Of a DNA stretch of 37,500 nt, positions 9,676-19,359 are shown one piece after another. The stretch lies in contig MCFG01000004.1 in NCBI GenBank assembly GCA_002104895.1, positions 1 through 37,500 on the forward strand, written 5' to 3'. The notes beneath the pieces are model-generated. The model had not been told where the DNA came from. It saw only the letters and a program-made list of their open reading frames with translations, and made no database searches. Within the stretch, counting starts at the first letter, position 1. Each line of letters begins with the position of its first letter. This stretch comes from Anaeromyces robustus. Its lineage: Eukaryota > Neocallimastigomycota > Neocallimastigomycetes > Neocallimastigales > Neocallimastigaceae. Both the position numbers and the translations under genes were made by a program.

Positions 9676-9681
9676 TTTATT
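9676..9681 (-). terminator. Polyadenylation signal of the LINE
   Basis: AATAAA on the minus strand, about 16 nt before the poly(A) tract that ends the element; consistent with the transcript 3' end used for target-primed reverse transcription. Confidence 0.65.
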
Positions 9682-9860
9682 TATATTATTAATTTAAAAT
9701 AAACATACATGTGACATATATATTACATTAAAGAAAGAAATATATAATATAATACATGAAATGTAAATTAAATACAAGTAATAAAAAATACAAAAAATAA
9801 ATAAATTTTATTACAGATATTAATCAAATTAAAATATTAAATAAAAAATAAGGAAAGTAG

Positions 9861-10457
9861 TTAAACTTCTAACTTCTCCCATTCAACTAATGAGATTTCA
9901 TTCGAATCCGTATCGGAATAAATTCCATGCCTTAACTTTTCGACGTCGACGCCCTTGAAGCCGCCCGGAGTATTCTTATTGTTATTATACCAATTGAGAA
10001 GAATCCGAAAGGATATATTCACAATTGGCATAACAACAGTAAGAAAATGCGACAGACCCACAATATACGGAACAGGAGACTCGGGTGAACCTTTGAAAAG
10101 TTGTCCACGCCATTTTCTCCGTTCCCTCTTAATATTTAGTTTATCAAATGCATAGCACCCATCAAGGAAAGCGTTAAGCATCAAGTAATATATATTGTTT
10201 TCATAATCTTCGTCTAAGTCCTCAGAAAATTCCAGTGTGTTAGTTCGATTAATTACGGTGAACTTCGAGTTTAAGTCAACATTGTGTTTAATAAGTGTAT
10301 CTCTATCCTGTTCAAAGGCCTTACAGTTGAATATCCAATGAGAGAAATTTTGCGTTTTTTCACCACAGCAAGGGCAGCACGTAGGAAAATTTTCAAGTGA
10401 AGACTTACCTTTAAGTAGAAACTTATAGTTAAATTGAAAACCGTTGCGTATTCTCAT
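9861..10457 (-). pseudogene. LINE C-terminal segment with zinc-knuckle (zf-RVT-like)
   Basis: A 198-codon open stretch forming the C-terminal end of the LINE polyprotein. CCPCCGEKTQNFSHWIFNC (27-45) has the C-x2-C...H-x4-C spacing of the zinc-binding module found after the reverse transcriptase in many LINEs. It probably helps nucleic-acid binding during integration. It is separated from the reverse-transcriptase frame by disruptions between about 10460 and 10880, where conserved-looking pieces such as RRILSSHIIGILNYYSPLLG sit in another frame. Confidence 0.8.
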
Positions 10458-10832
10458 AATCCAGAAGAACCCCAGTTGGTATTAGTTGGTATTGGGGGTA
10501 TGATAAAGCAAGATCCTGTATATCTTTGGAAGGTCCATATTTGCATTACAAGTATATAGAAGCTCTTTTAGCTGGATTTTTTATTAGTACATCTCTAGTT
10601 ATATACTTATCAATAATTTCCTTTTTTGAACAACCTTTTAATTTTCTTTTTTTAGGGTACGAGATTCTTTAGGCTGAAAAGGGAATGAACCAAAATTCGC
10701 GAGAAATGGAATAGGTACATGTGTTAGGGTTGGTAGATTTATGTCCAAGACTCCAAAATAATCCTCTATTAAATATAAATTGGGCTTTTTTGGTTTTAGT
10801 TTTATTTGAACCTAAAAGGGGCGAGTAGTAAT

Positions 10833-12200
10833 TTAAGATACCGATAATATGGGAAGAAAGAATTCTTCGTTTAAGAACCAATGGGATGTTGCGATTAAGA
10901 AGAAAACGAGAGAATGAATTGTAGTCAGGTTAAGTTTTGAATTAAGATTAGAAATGATAGGTTTAAGGGAAAAAGAATTGTCAAAAGGGATACCAAGATA
11001 TTTATAGGAAGATGTTTTAGGAATTCTATTGATACCTAGAAAGAAGGTCGGGTCAGAATAATTATGAGGAAGAGAGAGTTTAAGTGGTTTAATAACCGTT
11101 GTAGCACATTTGTTGATACCAAAGGTCATTTCATTGGTTTTGGCCCAATCGTGTACACGAGATAAAAGTGCTCTGAGTTTACTCTTGGTAGGAGCAATGA
11201 GAACAATGTCATCAGCGAAGAGACCACCACAACAGATTGAATTACCACATGAAACTCCATAGTTGGAACAATTATTCAAAATATCATTAATGAATAAATT
11301 GAATAAAATTGGAGATAAAGGGCAACCTTGGCGGACACCACGGTTTATAGGGAATTCATTTGAAAGTTGATTATTCAGCGAGACACGAGCTTTCGAGGTA
11401 AGGTAAAGGTTAGTAATAAAATTGAGGCACTTACCACGTATACCAAGATTGTTTAATTTTGTTAAAATATTGTAAATAGGGACAGAATCGTAGGCTTTTT
11501 TCAAATCAAGAAAAGCAAGGTAAGAAAATTGATTTAGAAAAGCTCTTCTTTGACATATTTCATGGATTGATATGTAAAGACTGATGCATTCTTCTTTATA
11601 ACGGAAACCAAACTGTTCTGGACGGATAAAATTATGTTTTAGTGCATAATTAGTAATTCTGTTAGTGATAATCTTTGTGATGATCTTTATACTGACGTTG
11701 ATCAGAGAAATTCCTCTATAGTTGTTACAATCAGAAAGGTCTCCTTTTTTTGGAATAGAAATGATCGATACAGAATTCCATTCAGACGAGAAATCACCAT
11801 CCCAAATTCTATTAAATAATAATTCAAGGCATTTAATAGAATCCGGAATAACTGGGTTAGAGGGATTTGTCTGATTGTTAGGTTGATTATTATTTGACGA
11901 ATATTCACAAAAGAAAGCTTTGAAGAATTCAGAAGGAATACCATCAGGACCTGGAGCTTTATTATTTTTCAAAGAAGAAACGGTTTCGTAAATTTCAGAA
12001 ATAGTAATAGGACCATTGATATTCCATTCAGAAGAGTCTGGAGGAGGTCCAAATTTATTTTCCCAAAATTCTTTGCTAAGACTATGACCAGTAACATCAG
12101 AAGCTAAGAGTTCATAGTGTTCAGCAAAGCGACGAAGCTTATCCTCCTTTGAAAAAAGAAGGCTACCATTGCTATCTTTGATGACATCAAGGGGGGAGAG
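10833..12200 (-). pseudogene. LINE reverse transcriptase domain
   Basis: A long open stretch with clear LINE reverse-transcriptase blocks: KNNKAPGPDGIPSEFF, SIPKKGDLSDCNNYRGISL, FLDLKKAYDSV, GVRQGCPLSPILFNLFIND and the catalytic FADDIVLIA (FADD at about 11208-11219). A linker upstream (SKEDKLRRFAEHYELL, about 12080-12160) continues in the same frame but is cut from the preceding open stretch by a shift near the C-run at about 12189-12194. A second shift near 10880 ends the frame before the thumb region. The catalytic motifs are preserved even though the protein cannot be made in one piece. Confidence 0.92.
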
Positions 12201-12238
12201 GTAGAAAAAGATGATTTGGCTATTTTATGTAAGCCTTG

Positions 12239-12868
12239 CTAACCTTTCCTAATGCTTTTGTTTTCAAAATCATCACAAACAGACTTAACAGAGTCCAGAA
12301 AGAGATTCTTTCTAATGTTCTTTTTGATTGATTTAATATTTGCACACATTTTATTATAGGAGTCACATAGTTTGAGAAATTCGGAGATACTTGAAGCATT
12401 ATGGTTGATGGAAAAATTTTTGATTTTAGTATACATGATATGCTTTTCATGAGAGAGTTTCTTGATATAGTGAAGGCAATGAAACGAAGAACACTGAAGG
12501 TTAGATGGAATACGAGCCTTGATACTATCTCCTACTTTATTGGAAGTTTGCACAAATTTTGATAGCATCTCGTCAGTAGAAAGATTATTAGAATTAAATT
12601 CCTCGACTAAAATAGAAAAGGAGTTGTGAAGAGCGATTTTTTTATCATTAGAATTAAATTCCTCGACTAAAATAGAAAAGGAGTTGTGAAGAGCGATTTT
12701 TTTATCATTAGATTTACATACTTCTCTTGACCATTTGAAAGTTTTAGACGGGTGAGGGGAAATGAAATCATCTGAAGTCTTCTTGTTACAGGAAATTAGA
12801 ATAGGAAGATGATCAGAGATATTAAGGAAAGAATTGCAATCTGAAATTTTATTAATATGTTCAAACAA
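12239..12868 (-). pseudogene. LINE endonuclease end and linker, with a 20-residue tandem duplication
   Basis: This open stretch starts with the end of the endonuclease domain (ISDHLPILIS; the SDH motif of AP-type nucleases) and runs through the connector towards the reverse transcriptase. The 20-residue block NDKKIALHNSFSILVEEFNS occurs twice in a row, matching a perfect 60-bp duplication in the DNA. Frame shifts at both ends (about 12900 and 12239) separate it from its neighbours. Confidence 0.85.
12599..12710. repeat. Perfect 60-bp tandem duplication inside the LINE
   Basis: Two consecutive copies of 60 bp at identical sequence; CCTCGACTAAAATAG occurs at 12601 and again at 12661. The unit is a multiple of three, so it does not break the frame. 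Perfect identity suggests it is recent. Confidence 0.95.
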
Positions 12869-13855
12869 AGTATCATTGATAATAGCAAAGTCAATCCATG
12901 ATCAATGAAGTCTAGAAACTTTTGTATATTGGGATCAACCATGTCCATAATAGTCCAATGTTGAGAGAGATTGGAAATAATAGAAGAAAGTTGATTTTTC
13001 TTCGTATTAAAGTCTCCAACAAGAATGGCTGGTTTATCTTTTTTACGTGAATTTAACCATTTTTTAATTTCTAAAATAGCTTTATCCCTATGAAGTTTTT
13101 GGGAAGCCACAGGTACATAAACATTACCAATTGAGCAAGTGGAACTCCAAAAGGATGCAATATTAACGGAAATAACATACTGGTATTCAAAGGGATCTGA
13201 GTAAAAGGAGCAAGATGAATGAACACATATACAGAGGCCTCCCATATGAGGGATTAATGGATCTTCTGAGTAAAGATTTATAATTGTTAAGGAAGGGGAA
13301 TTTTTCGTTATGATCTTGAAGATATTTACTGTTACCAACTTCTTGGAGGCAGATACATATCGGTTTGAAAATATGATTGAAATATAAGAGGCCATCTCGT
13401 TTTTCACTGTTCCAGCTATTTATGTTCCAATTAACACATAGGTTAAAGAATGGTGAGCTACTATTTAGATGTTTATAGAACTCGGTATTGAGTGGTGAAA
13501 GAACATTATTAGCAATTCTTTTAATACGAGGGTTGATTAGTTTAGCTCTACGAATTTTATTGGTAATACACCATTTAATCTTGGATACAGATAGTTTTTG
13601 GGTTATCAATTTAATGAGTTTAAGATGGGTATTAGGGTCTTCATAGTTATTCTCTACGTTTGGAATGAAATGTTTGGATATGATATGAATGATGTTGTTG
13701 ATATTAGATATATGTTTACTGAGAAAATCCAACAATCTACTAATAGTCCATGTTTGTAGGTCATGAATAAAAAGAACAAATTCCTGTTCAAGATAACCAT
13801 GGCATCGTAACCCACGACGCAATAACTAATGATTAGTAGAGTTTGAAGAATTCAT
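12791..13855 (-). pseudogene. LINE 5' coding region and AP-type endonuclease
   Basis: Likely start codon at 13853-13855 (MNSSNSTNH), followed by an in-frame TAG at 13826-13828. About 130 residues of unrecognised N-terminal sequence precede the endonuclease, which begins NWNINSWNSEKRDG near 13432. CLQEVGNSK supplies the metal-binding Glu. The frame then shifts near 13245 to a second open stretch with VYVPVAS and the catalytic VGDFNT, and shifts again near 12900 before SDHLPI. The motif order N-N, LQE, GDFN, SDH is that of the exonuclease-endonuclease-phosphatase fold used by LINEs to nick target DNA. At least one stop and two shifts inactivate it. Confidence 0.88.
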
Positions 13856-14425
13856 ATTGAAGTGCTGGAAGCAACCTAAATAAAAATTAAAAAAATATAA
13901 AAAATAAAAAGGTAATGAAATAAAAAAGAATAAAATGAATAAAATATATAGAAAATTAAATTTTTTTAATAGAAATGAGTATAGATGTAAAATATAATAA
14001 AAGAAATATATGTAAAATATATATATATATATATAAGTATATAAATATAAAAAACTTGAAAAACTTGATGATAATTAAGTTGAAGAAAAGATAGACTAAA
14101 AAATTGAGTAAGTATATTAATTTTCATTGATATTGTAATTTTCACTTTAGTTCGTAAATTTATTGATCGCTGTATTTCCTAAAATATGTAGTACTTCTGA
14201 AATTTTCATAAAATTGATTGATTTGTAGTATGTTTGAAATAATTATTACTTTTATAGGTAAGAAAGAATTTTTGATTTATTTGACTAAAAGACAAAAGAA
14301 ACCTATATAATACTGAAAATTTTTCTCAAGCATTACCGTTTCGCATAATCCTTAATTTTTCCACATATTATAGCTGAATATAATGTCCAATTTAAGGTTC
14401 AGTATGCAGGCCAATAATTGTACCG

Positions 14426-14470
14426 TACAAAAAAGAATGATTTCCTCCGAGAAATGGGTTCTTTTTTGTA
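14426..14470. repeat. LINE leader hairpin 1
   Basis: Arms TACAAAAAAGAA (14426-14437) and TTCTTTTTTGTA (14459-14470) pair perfectly, with an inner ATTTC/GAAAT stem. Confidence 0.9.
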
Positions 14471-14493
14471 AAATAGTACTAAAAAATAAACCA

Positions 14494-14517
14494 GGCATTA
14501 TCATTGCGTATAATGCC
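14494..14517. repeat. LINE leader hairpin 2
   Basis: GGCATTAT and ATAATGCC pair across an 8-nt loop, directly abutting hairpin 3. Confidence 0.9.
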
Positions 14518-14546
14518 CAATTTGATATAGTACTCATATCAAATTG
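14518..14546. repeat. LINE leader hairpin 3
   Basis: Perfect 11-bp arms (CAATTTGATAT and ATATCAAATTG) around a 7-nt loop. Confidence 0.92.
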
Positions 14547-14982
14547 TACCATCATAACATCCAATTTGCAATACTTGAAACTCTCAGGAGTTCGATGGAT
14601 AAAACTCCATCCCAGGGGGATTAATATATAAAAAAAGAAAATAATTAATTTATTATATAATTAAAATTATTGTTATTTTTTATTTTAAGTAATTGGATTT
14701 TCTAGTTTTATAATAAATTTTAAAAAACAAAAAAAAAAAAATGATTTGGCAATTAATTAACGGTATAACTTATACAACGAGAACTTAATTGTATAATTTT
14801 ACAAAATAAAAAATACAATTAAATTTGATATGTATAAAAATCAAATAAAATTAAAAAATTATTATTTATGTTTTAAATAAAGAAATTTATTTAACACACC
14901 TAAATATTTATAAAAAAAGAATTCAATTATCCTAACATTTACTTATTTTTTTTTATTCATTTATTTATCTTAAAAAAAGAAT

Positions 14983-15062
14983 AAGATTTATATCTTTTTA
15001 CATCAATTTTATTTAATTATGATAAATAATTACAACTAGTTAAATTTTGCATTAAAATTTTT
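14983..15062 (-). repeat. PD-(D/E)XK flanking direct repeat, copy 4
   Basis: 3'-side copy for the 15402-16688 gene; pairs with 16845-16920 at a spacing of about 1.86 kb. Confidence 0.7.
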
Positions 15063-15073
15063 CTATTTATTTA

Positions 15074-15211
<138 letters not shown>

Positions 15212-15401
15212 TGTTCAAAAAAAATAAATATATTTAAAATAATTAAAAAAAAAATGATATAATAAAAATAAATTTAATTCTTAATTATCCTATAAAAATG
15301 AAAATATTTAATAAATTAATATTATAATAATATTATATAAATAATTATTTAATATTAATATATTGATTTTAAAGAGAAAATCGAAATTAAAATAATTATA
15401 T

Positions 15402-16688
15402 TCATTCTATTCTTTGTTTTTTTGCTCCATTATTATCAATTTCAATACCTTTTTCTTTACAAATTTTATCAAAATCTTCAGGTTCAATATTAAATTTTGA
15501 TTTTAATTCATCAATGTTATATTCCTTATTATCAACTAAGGTCTTTAAATAATTTATATCTTCTATGGATAATTCTGAAAATTTTATTATAGTATCAATA
15601 TTATAATTACCTAAAATACCCGTCATTGCTACTCCAATAGATTTTAATTGAGCACCTTCATTTTTACCTTCTATTTTACCTTCTATTTTACCTTCTATTT
15701 TACCTTCTATTTTACCTTCTATTTTACCATCTTTGAAACCATCTTTGAAACCATTATAAGCAGCTGATTTTATATCAGACCACTGTTTTGTTATTTGTTT
15801 ATAATTTTCACGGATATATTTATCTTTAGATAATTCATATAATGTTTCTCTAGCTTTTAAAAAACATGTTGGTGTTTCTTTAGTTCTAAAATAACTATTA
15901 TTTGGATCAAGTAAAAAAAGAATCCATGGAAATTGTTTTACCATTATTTCATTTGATTCATCTTCAAATTTGGGTAATTCAATAAAATGAAAATTTATTA
16001 AATCTTCAAAACCTTTTCCTTTTTTTGTATTTCTTTCTGAAATCTCAAAAATCCAATGACGTTGTTCCATATCTTCAGGATCCGTAAATAAATTATAATT
16101 TAAGATATTAATCAAAATTACATTTGGTATGTCATCATATTTTTCACCACTTGGTAAAGAATGAAAAATTATACCTGAAGCATAAAATAAAGATCTTTTA
16201 AACATATTACCTGTTTTATGAAATTGAATTTCAATATTTATTAATTCATGATTTTCTGTTTCTGTTACCATTACAATTTCTTTTTCACGGTATCGAAGAT
16301 TATAATTGGATTTTGATTTAGTTTTATCATCTTTTGTTTCTAAACTTAATAGTCTTAAACTTTCAACTAAAACATCCATTCTTACAGATTTTCCTATTAT
16401 ATTTTCATCTTTTTCATTATTTTTTTCTTTTTGGTTTTTTCTTTTTCTTTTTTTTTTATTTTTTGAATTTTTAATCAAAGCATTATCAGCAGTAACTGGT
16501 GGCAATTCAGTAGTAATAAATGTTATATTTATAATTTTATTCTTTAAATTTAATATATTATTTAAAAAATCAATCATAACATCTTTATTTTTATTAACTC
16601 CAAATATATTCTTAAATACAAAATCAAATTTTGGATCAAGATCAATATTTTCTTTATTAATAATTTCAGAAATATTATTATAATCCAT
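15402..16688 (-). CDS. PD-(D/E)XK nuclease family transposase-like protein, copy C (mosaic)
   Basis: A 428-residue intact member. DPKFDFVFKNIFG (18-30), D105 in RMDVLVES and E153/Q155 in IEIQF match the PF12784-type core, with KRSLFYASG after it. The front two thirds follow copy A (MDVLVESLR, KSVRMD, ASGIIFHSLP, HWIFEISERNTKKGKG, NFHFIELP), but the linker and tail follow copy B (KIEG repeats, AQLKSIGVAMTGIL, ELSIEDINYLKTLVDNKE). The protein is therefore a recombinant of the two types with the switch in or just before the FKDG/KIEG linker (two FKDG, five KIEG). The Lys/Arg-rich loop spans about 72-97. Its upstream region has a 94-bp tandem duplication and a hairpin, and a long (TTTA)n lies downstream. 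A nuclease by family; biological role unknown. Confidence 0.88.
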   Translation of the reverse strand: MDYNNISEIINKENIDLDPKFDFVFKNIFGVNKNKDVMIDFLNNILNLKNKIINITFITTELPPVTADNALIKNSKNKKKRKRKNQKEKNNEKDENIIGKSVRMDVLVESLRLLSLETKDDKTKSKSNYNLRYREKEIVMVTETENHELINIEIQFHKTGNMFKRSLFYASGIIFHSLPSGEKYDDIPNVILINILNYNLFTDPEDMEQRHWIFEISERNTKKGKGFEDLINFHFIELPKFEDESNEIMVKQFPWILFLLDPNNSYFRTKETPTCFLKARETLYELSKDKYIRENYKQITKQWSDIKSAAYNGFKDGFKDGKIEGKIEGKIEGKIEGKIEGKNEGAQLKSIGVAMTGILGNYNIDTIIKFSELSIEDINYLKTLVDNKEYNIDELKSKFNIEPEDFDKICKEKGIEIDNNGAKKQRIE

Positions 16689-16844
16689 AATTTATATAAT
16701 TTATCAATTTATCAATAACAAATAAATAATAATAATAATAAAAAAAATTTTTTTTTTTTAAATAATGATTAATTATTTAAAACTATTAATATATAAAAAA
16801 AAGAAAATAATTAAATTGTTGTTATATTTATCTTAGAAAAAAAT

Positions 16845-16920
16845 TAAGATTTATATCTTTATCAATTTTATTTAATTATGATAAATGTTTACAACTAGTT
16901 AAATTATGCATTAAGATTTA
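16845..16920 (-). repeat. PD-(D/E)XK flanking direct repeat, copy 5
   Basis: 5'-side copy for the 15402-16688 gene; same core as 1763-1838 and 22819-22895. Confidence 0.7.
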
Positions 16921-17012
16921 TTTATTTATTTATTTTATTTAAAATGTTTTTTTTTTTTTTGAACAAAAAGAAAAAAAATGAATAACTTAAAAAAAAATTT
17001 ATAATATATATA

Positions 17013-17200
17013 AAAAATAAATTATATAAAGAAATGGACATACCAAATTGATTAAAAATTTTGGACAAACTATAAACTTTAATTATTATTATTTTGAAAC
17101 TTTTTTAAAAATAAATTATATAAAGAAATGGACATACCAAATTGATTAAAAATTCTGGACAAACTATAAACTTTAATTATTATTATTTTGAAACTTTTTT
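17013..17200. repeat. 94-bp tandem duplication
   Basis: Two copies (17013-17106, 17107-17200) that include GGACATACCAAATTGATTA. The equivalent places upstream of copies A and E have one unit, so the duplication is specific to this locus. Confidence 0.88.
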
Positions 17201-17291
17201 TTTTTTTTTCAATGTTATAAAAAAAAATTATATAATTAAAATTAGTTATTACAAATTTTAATAAATTATTATGTAATATTATTAATAGATT

Positions 17292-17333
17292 TGTTATGGC
17301 CATAAAAAAAAATTTTTTGTTATGGCCATAACA
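17292..17333. repeat. Hairpin with TGTTATGGCCAT arms, copy 2
   Basis: TGTTATGGCCAT plus A9, then T6 and GTTATGGCCATAACA; pairs along most of its 42 nt. Homologue of 2122-2163 and 23173-23188. Confidence 0.85.
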
Positions 17334-17395
17334 AAATTTATGTCTTTTTCATATATAATAATAATAATAATATAATTTAATATAAAATGTACATT

Positions 17396-18969
17396 TTTAT
17401 AATGCGTTATGTAATAATAATATGGAAATAAATCAATATTATAATATTTTATTAGCATTGAATGATACCACCTTTATTTTATACATATTTTAAGTCTTAT
17501 TTTTTAAAAAAGACTTAAAATATGTAATATAAGAAAAAATTGACAAACATAATATTATAATTTTTATAACATTAAAAAAATTGTTTTTTTCTTTATTATA
17601 TGTATATTTTTTGTTTTTTATTATTTTAAAAAAAAAAGGCATAATATATATTTTTTATAATGTATTATAAAATAAATAGACAATATTATAATATTTTTTA
17701 ACATTAAAAGATAGTAATAATGAATAATGATACATGATGATATAATAAATAATATTTTTTTAGTTAATTAAGTTTAATTGAAAATTAATATGTATCAATA
17801 TTTTATATATATGTAAATACATTATTAATACAATGAACTTAGTTTAATTATTTTATGATAAAACTATAAATTATTATTACTCTATCATTATTATTATTAT
17901 TATTATTATTATATGATAATACTATATTATTATTACTCTATTATTATTATTATATGATAAAACTATATTGTCATTACTCTCTCATTATTGTTATATAATA
18001 TAAATATATTATAGTTCATATAAAAATATAAAATAATAAAATAATATTTATATATTATATTATTATTAATAATAATATAAAAAAATCTATCAAATATATT
18101 AAAAACATGGTTTTTATACTTATTATTTATAAAAGCTGATTTTATAATAAAATTATTATATTTTAAAATAATTATCTTTTTTTCTTTAAAAAAAAATAAT
18201 TTAAAATTTCAATATTATATAAATATACTAGTTGCAGTTTTAAATAAGAATAGTATTATTCATTACTCATTTTATTATTATTTATTATTATTAATTTAAT
18301 TTAGCATGTTTTATTATTATTATTTATCATTAATTATTTTTTATTGTGATTTATGTTTATAATTAAATATTTATTATTATAATAGAAAAATTACATTTTT
18401 AAAACAATTTTTATATTCCAATAATAATGATAGAAATAAGTCTCAAAAAAAAAGTAGATTTAGAAATTATTCAATCATTTACAATGTATTAAAATAAACC
18501 AATTATAATAAAATGAATTAAAGAAATATATATATTGTTATAAAGAATTGGATTTTCAAAATTTATTATATTTTTCTTTGAAGAGTATTTTGTTACAGAA
18601 GTGTTCAATTGAAATAAAAAATAAAAATAAAAAAAAAATTTAAAACAAATTAATAATAAGAAATAATGAAATGAATCTTAATACTTAGAAAATAAATGAA
18701 AAGAATAATACAGATATACAGTATTAAATTAATGTAAAATAAACAAAATTCAATACATTAAAATGTAATAAAAATATATAACATTATTATTTATAAAAAT
18801 GTATATTAATATATAAATTTTGGAATTATGAAAACAATATATATTACTTGATGCTTATATATAATAGAATATATATTATTAAAATATCTAGTAATAAATA
18901 TAGATTTTATATATTTTTATTTAAATAAAATAAAATGGAAAGGAAAATAATAAAATATAATTCTTAACA
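17396..18969. other. AT-rich spacer unique in this window
   Basis: No gene, and no match elsewhere in the window that I can see. It holds a 17-bp-arm hairpin (17482-17526), short (ATT)n runs near 17886-17960 and scattered A/T homopolymers. It separates copy C from the (TTTA)n that abuts the next nuclease unit. Confidence 0.6.
17482..17526. repeat. Perfect 17-bp-arm hairpin
   Basis: Arms 17482-17498 and 17510-17526 are exact reverse complements (TACATATTTTAAGTCTT on the left), around an 11-nt A/T loop that can itself partly pair. Possibly a miniature inverted-repeat element; no target-site duplication could be defined. Confidence 0.88.
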
Positions 18970-19170
<201 letters not shown>

Positions 19171-19359
19171 GTTCAAAAAAATAAATATTTTAAATAATTA
19201 AAAAAAAAAAATGATATAATAAAAATAAATTTAATTCTTAATTATCCTATAAAAAATGAAAATATTTAATAAATTAATATTATAATAATATTATATAAAT
19301 AATTATTTAATATTAATATATTGATTTTAAAGAGAAAATCGAAATTAAAATAATTATAT

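Larger units (their letters stand above)
9647..14619 (-). mobile_element. Non-LTR retrotransposon (LINE), full-length but degenerate
   Basis: A ~5 kb minus-strand element. Plus-strand T14 (9647-9660) is its poly(A) tail, with an AATAAA signal just upstream of the tail (9676-9681). From 5' to 3' the element has a structured leader (about 14340-14619), an AP-type endonuclease, a reverse transcriptase and a C-terminal zinc-knuckle region. It is bounded by the 11-bp duplication ATTAATATATA (9616-9626, 14620-14630). Flanking sequence on both sides belongs to one nuclease-gene 5' flank, as seen intact at 7500-7600 and 20750-20830. Several frameshifts show it is dead. Its base composition is clearly less AT-rich than everything around it, consistent with a relatively young insertion from another compositional background. 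Confidence 0.92.
13856..14619 (-). other. LINE 5' leader with repeated hairpins
   Basis: No credible protein gene (short open stretches on both strands lie over the hairpins). 13856-14340 is AT-rich. 14340-14619 is less AT-rich and carries three perfect or near-perfect stems (14426-14470, 14494-14517, 14518-14546) and three copies of a motif close to ATAATGYCCAATTT (about 14379, 14511, 14555). The extreme 5' end, read on the minus strand, can pair as GGAGTT/AACTCC or AACTC/GAGTT. This fits a promoter-bearing, structured LINE 5' UTR; no ribozyme core was recognised. Confidence 0.65.
16689..17395. other. 5' flank of copy C (type II flank)
   Basis: Matches the regions upstream of copies A and E (1589-2205, 22651-23260), then diverges near 17395. 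It contains the flanking repeat (16845-16920), a 94-bp tandem duplication (17013-17200) and a TGTTATGGCCAT-arm hairpin (17292-17333). An apparent short minus-strand reading frame at 17079-17303 lies wholly in repeats and is not counted as a gene. Shared conservation near the start codons could include promoter sequence. Confidence 0.7.

Noticed and set aside
14340-14619. Hammerhead or HDV-like ribozyme at the LINE 5' end
   Set aside because: The CUGAUGA...GAAA core is not visible and an HDV double pseudoknot could not be assembled by eye; left as a structural observation only.
14352-14631. Overlapping 70- and 82-residue frames on both strands in the LINE leader
   Set aside because: They overlie hairpins and repeated motifs and show no recognisable domain; hairpins open frames on both strands by chance.
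17079-17303. 74-residue minus-strand frame
   Set aside because: Lies in the 94-bp duplication and hairpin; homologous flanks of copies A and E do not keep the frame.
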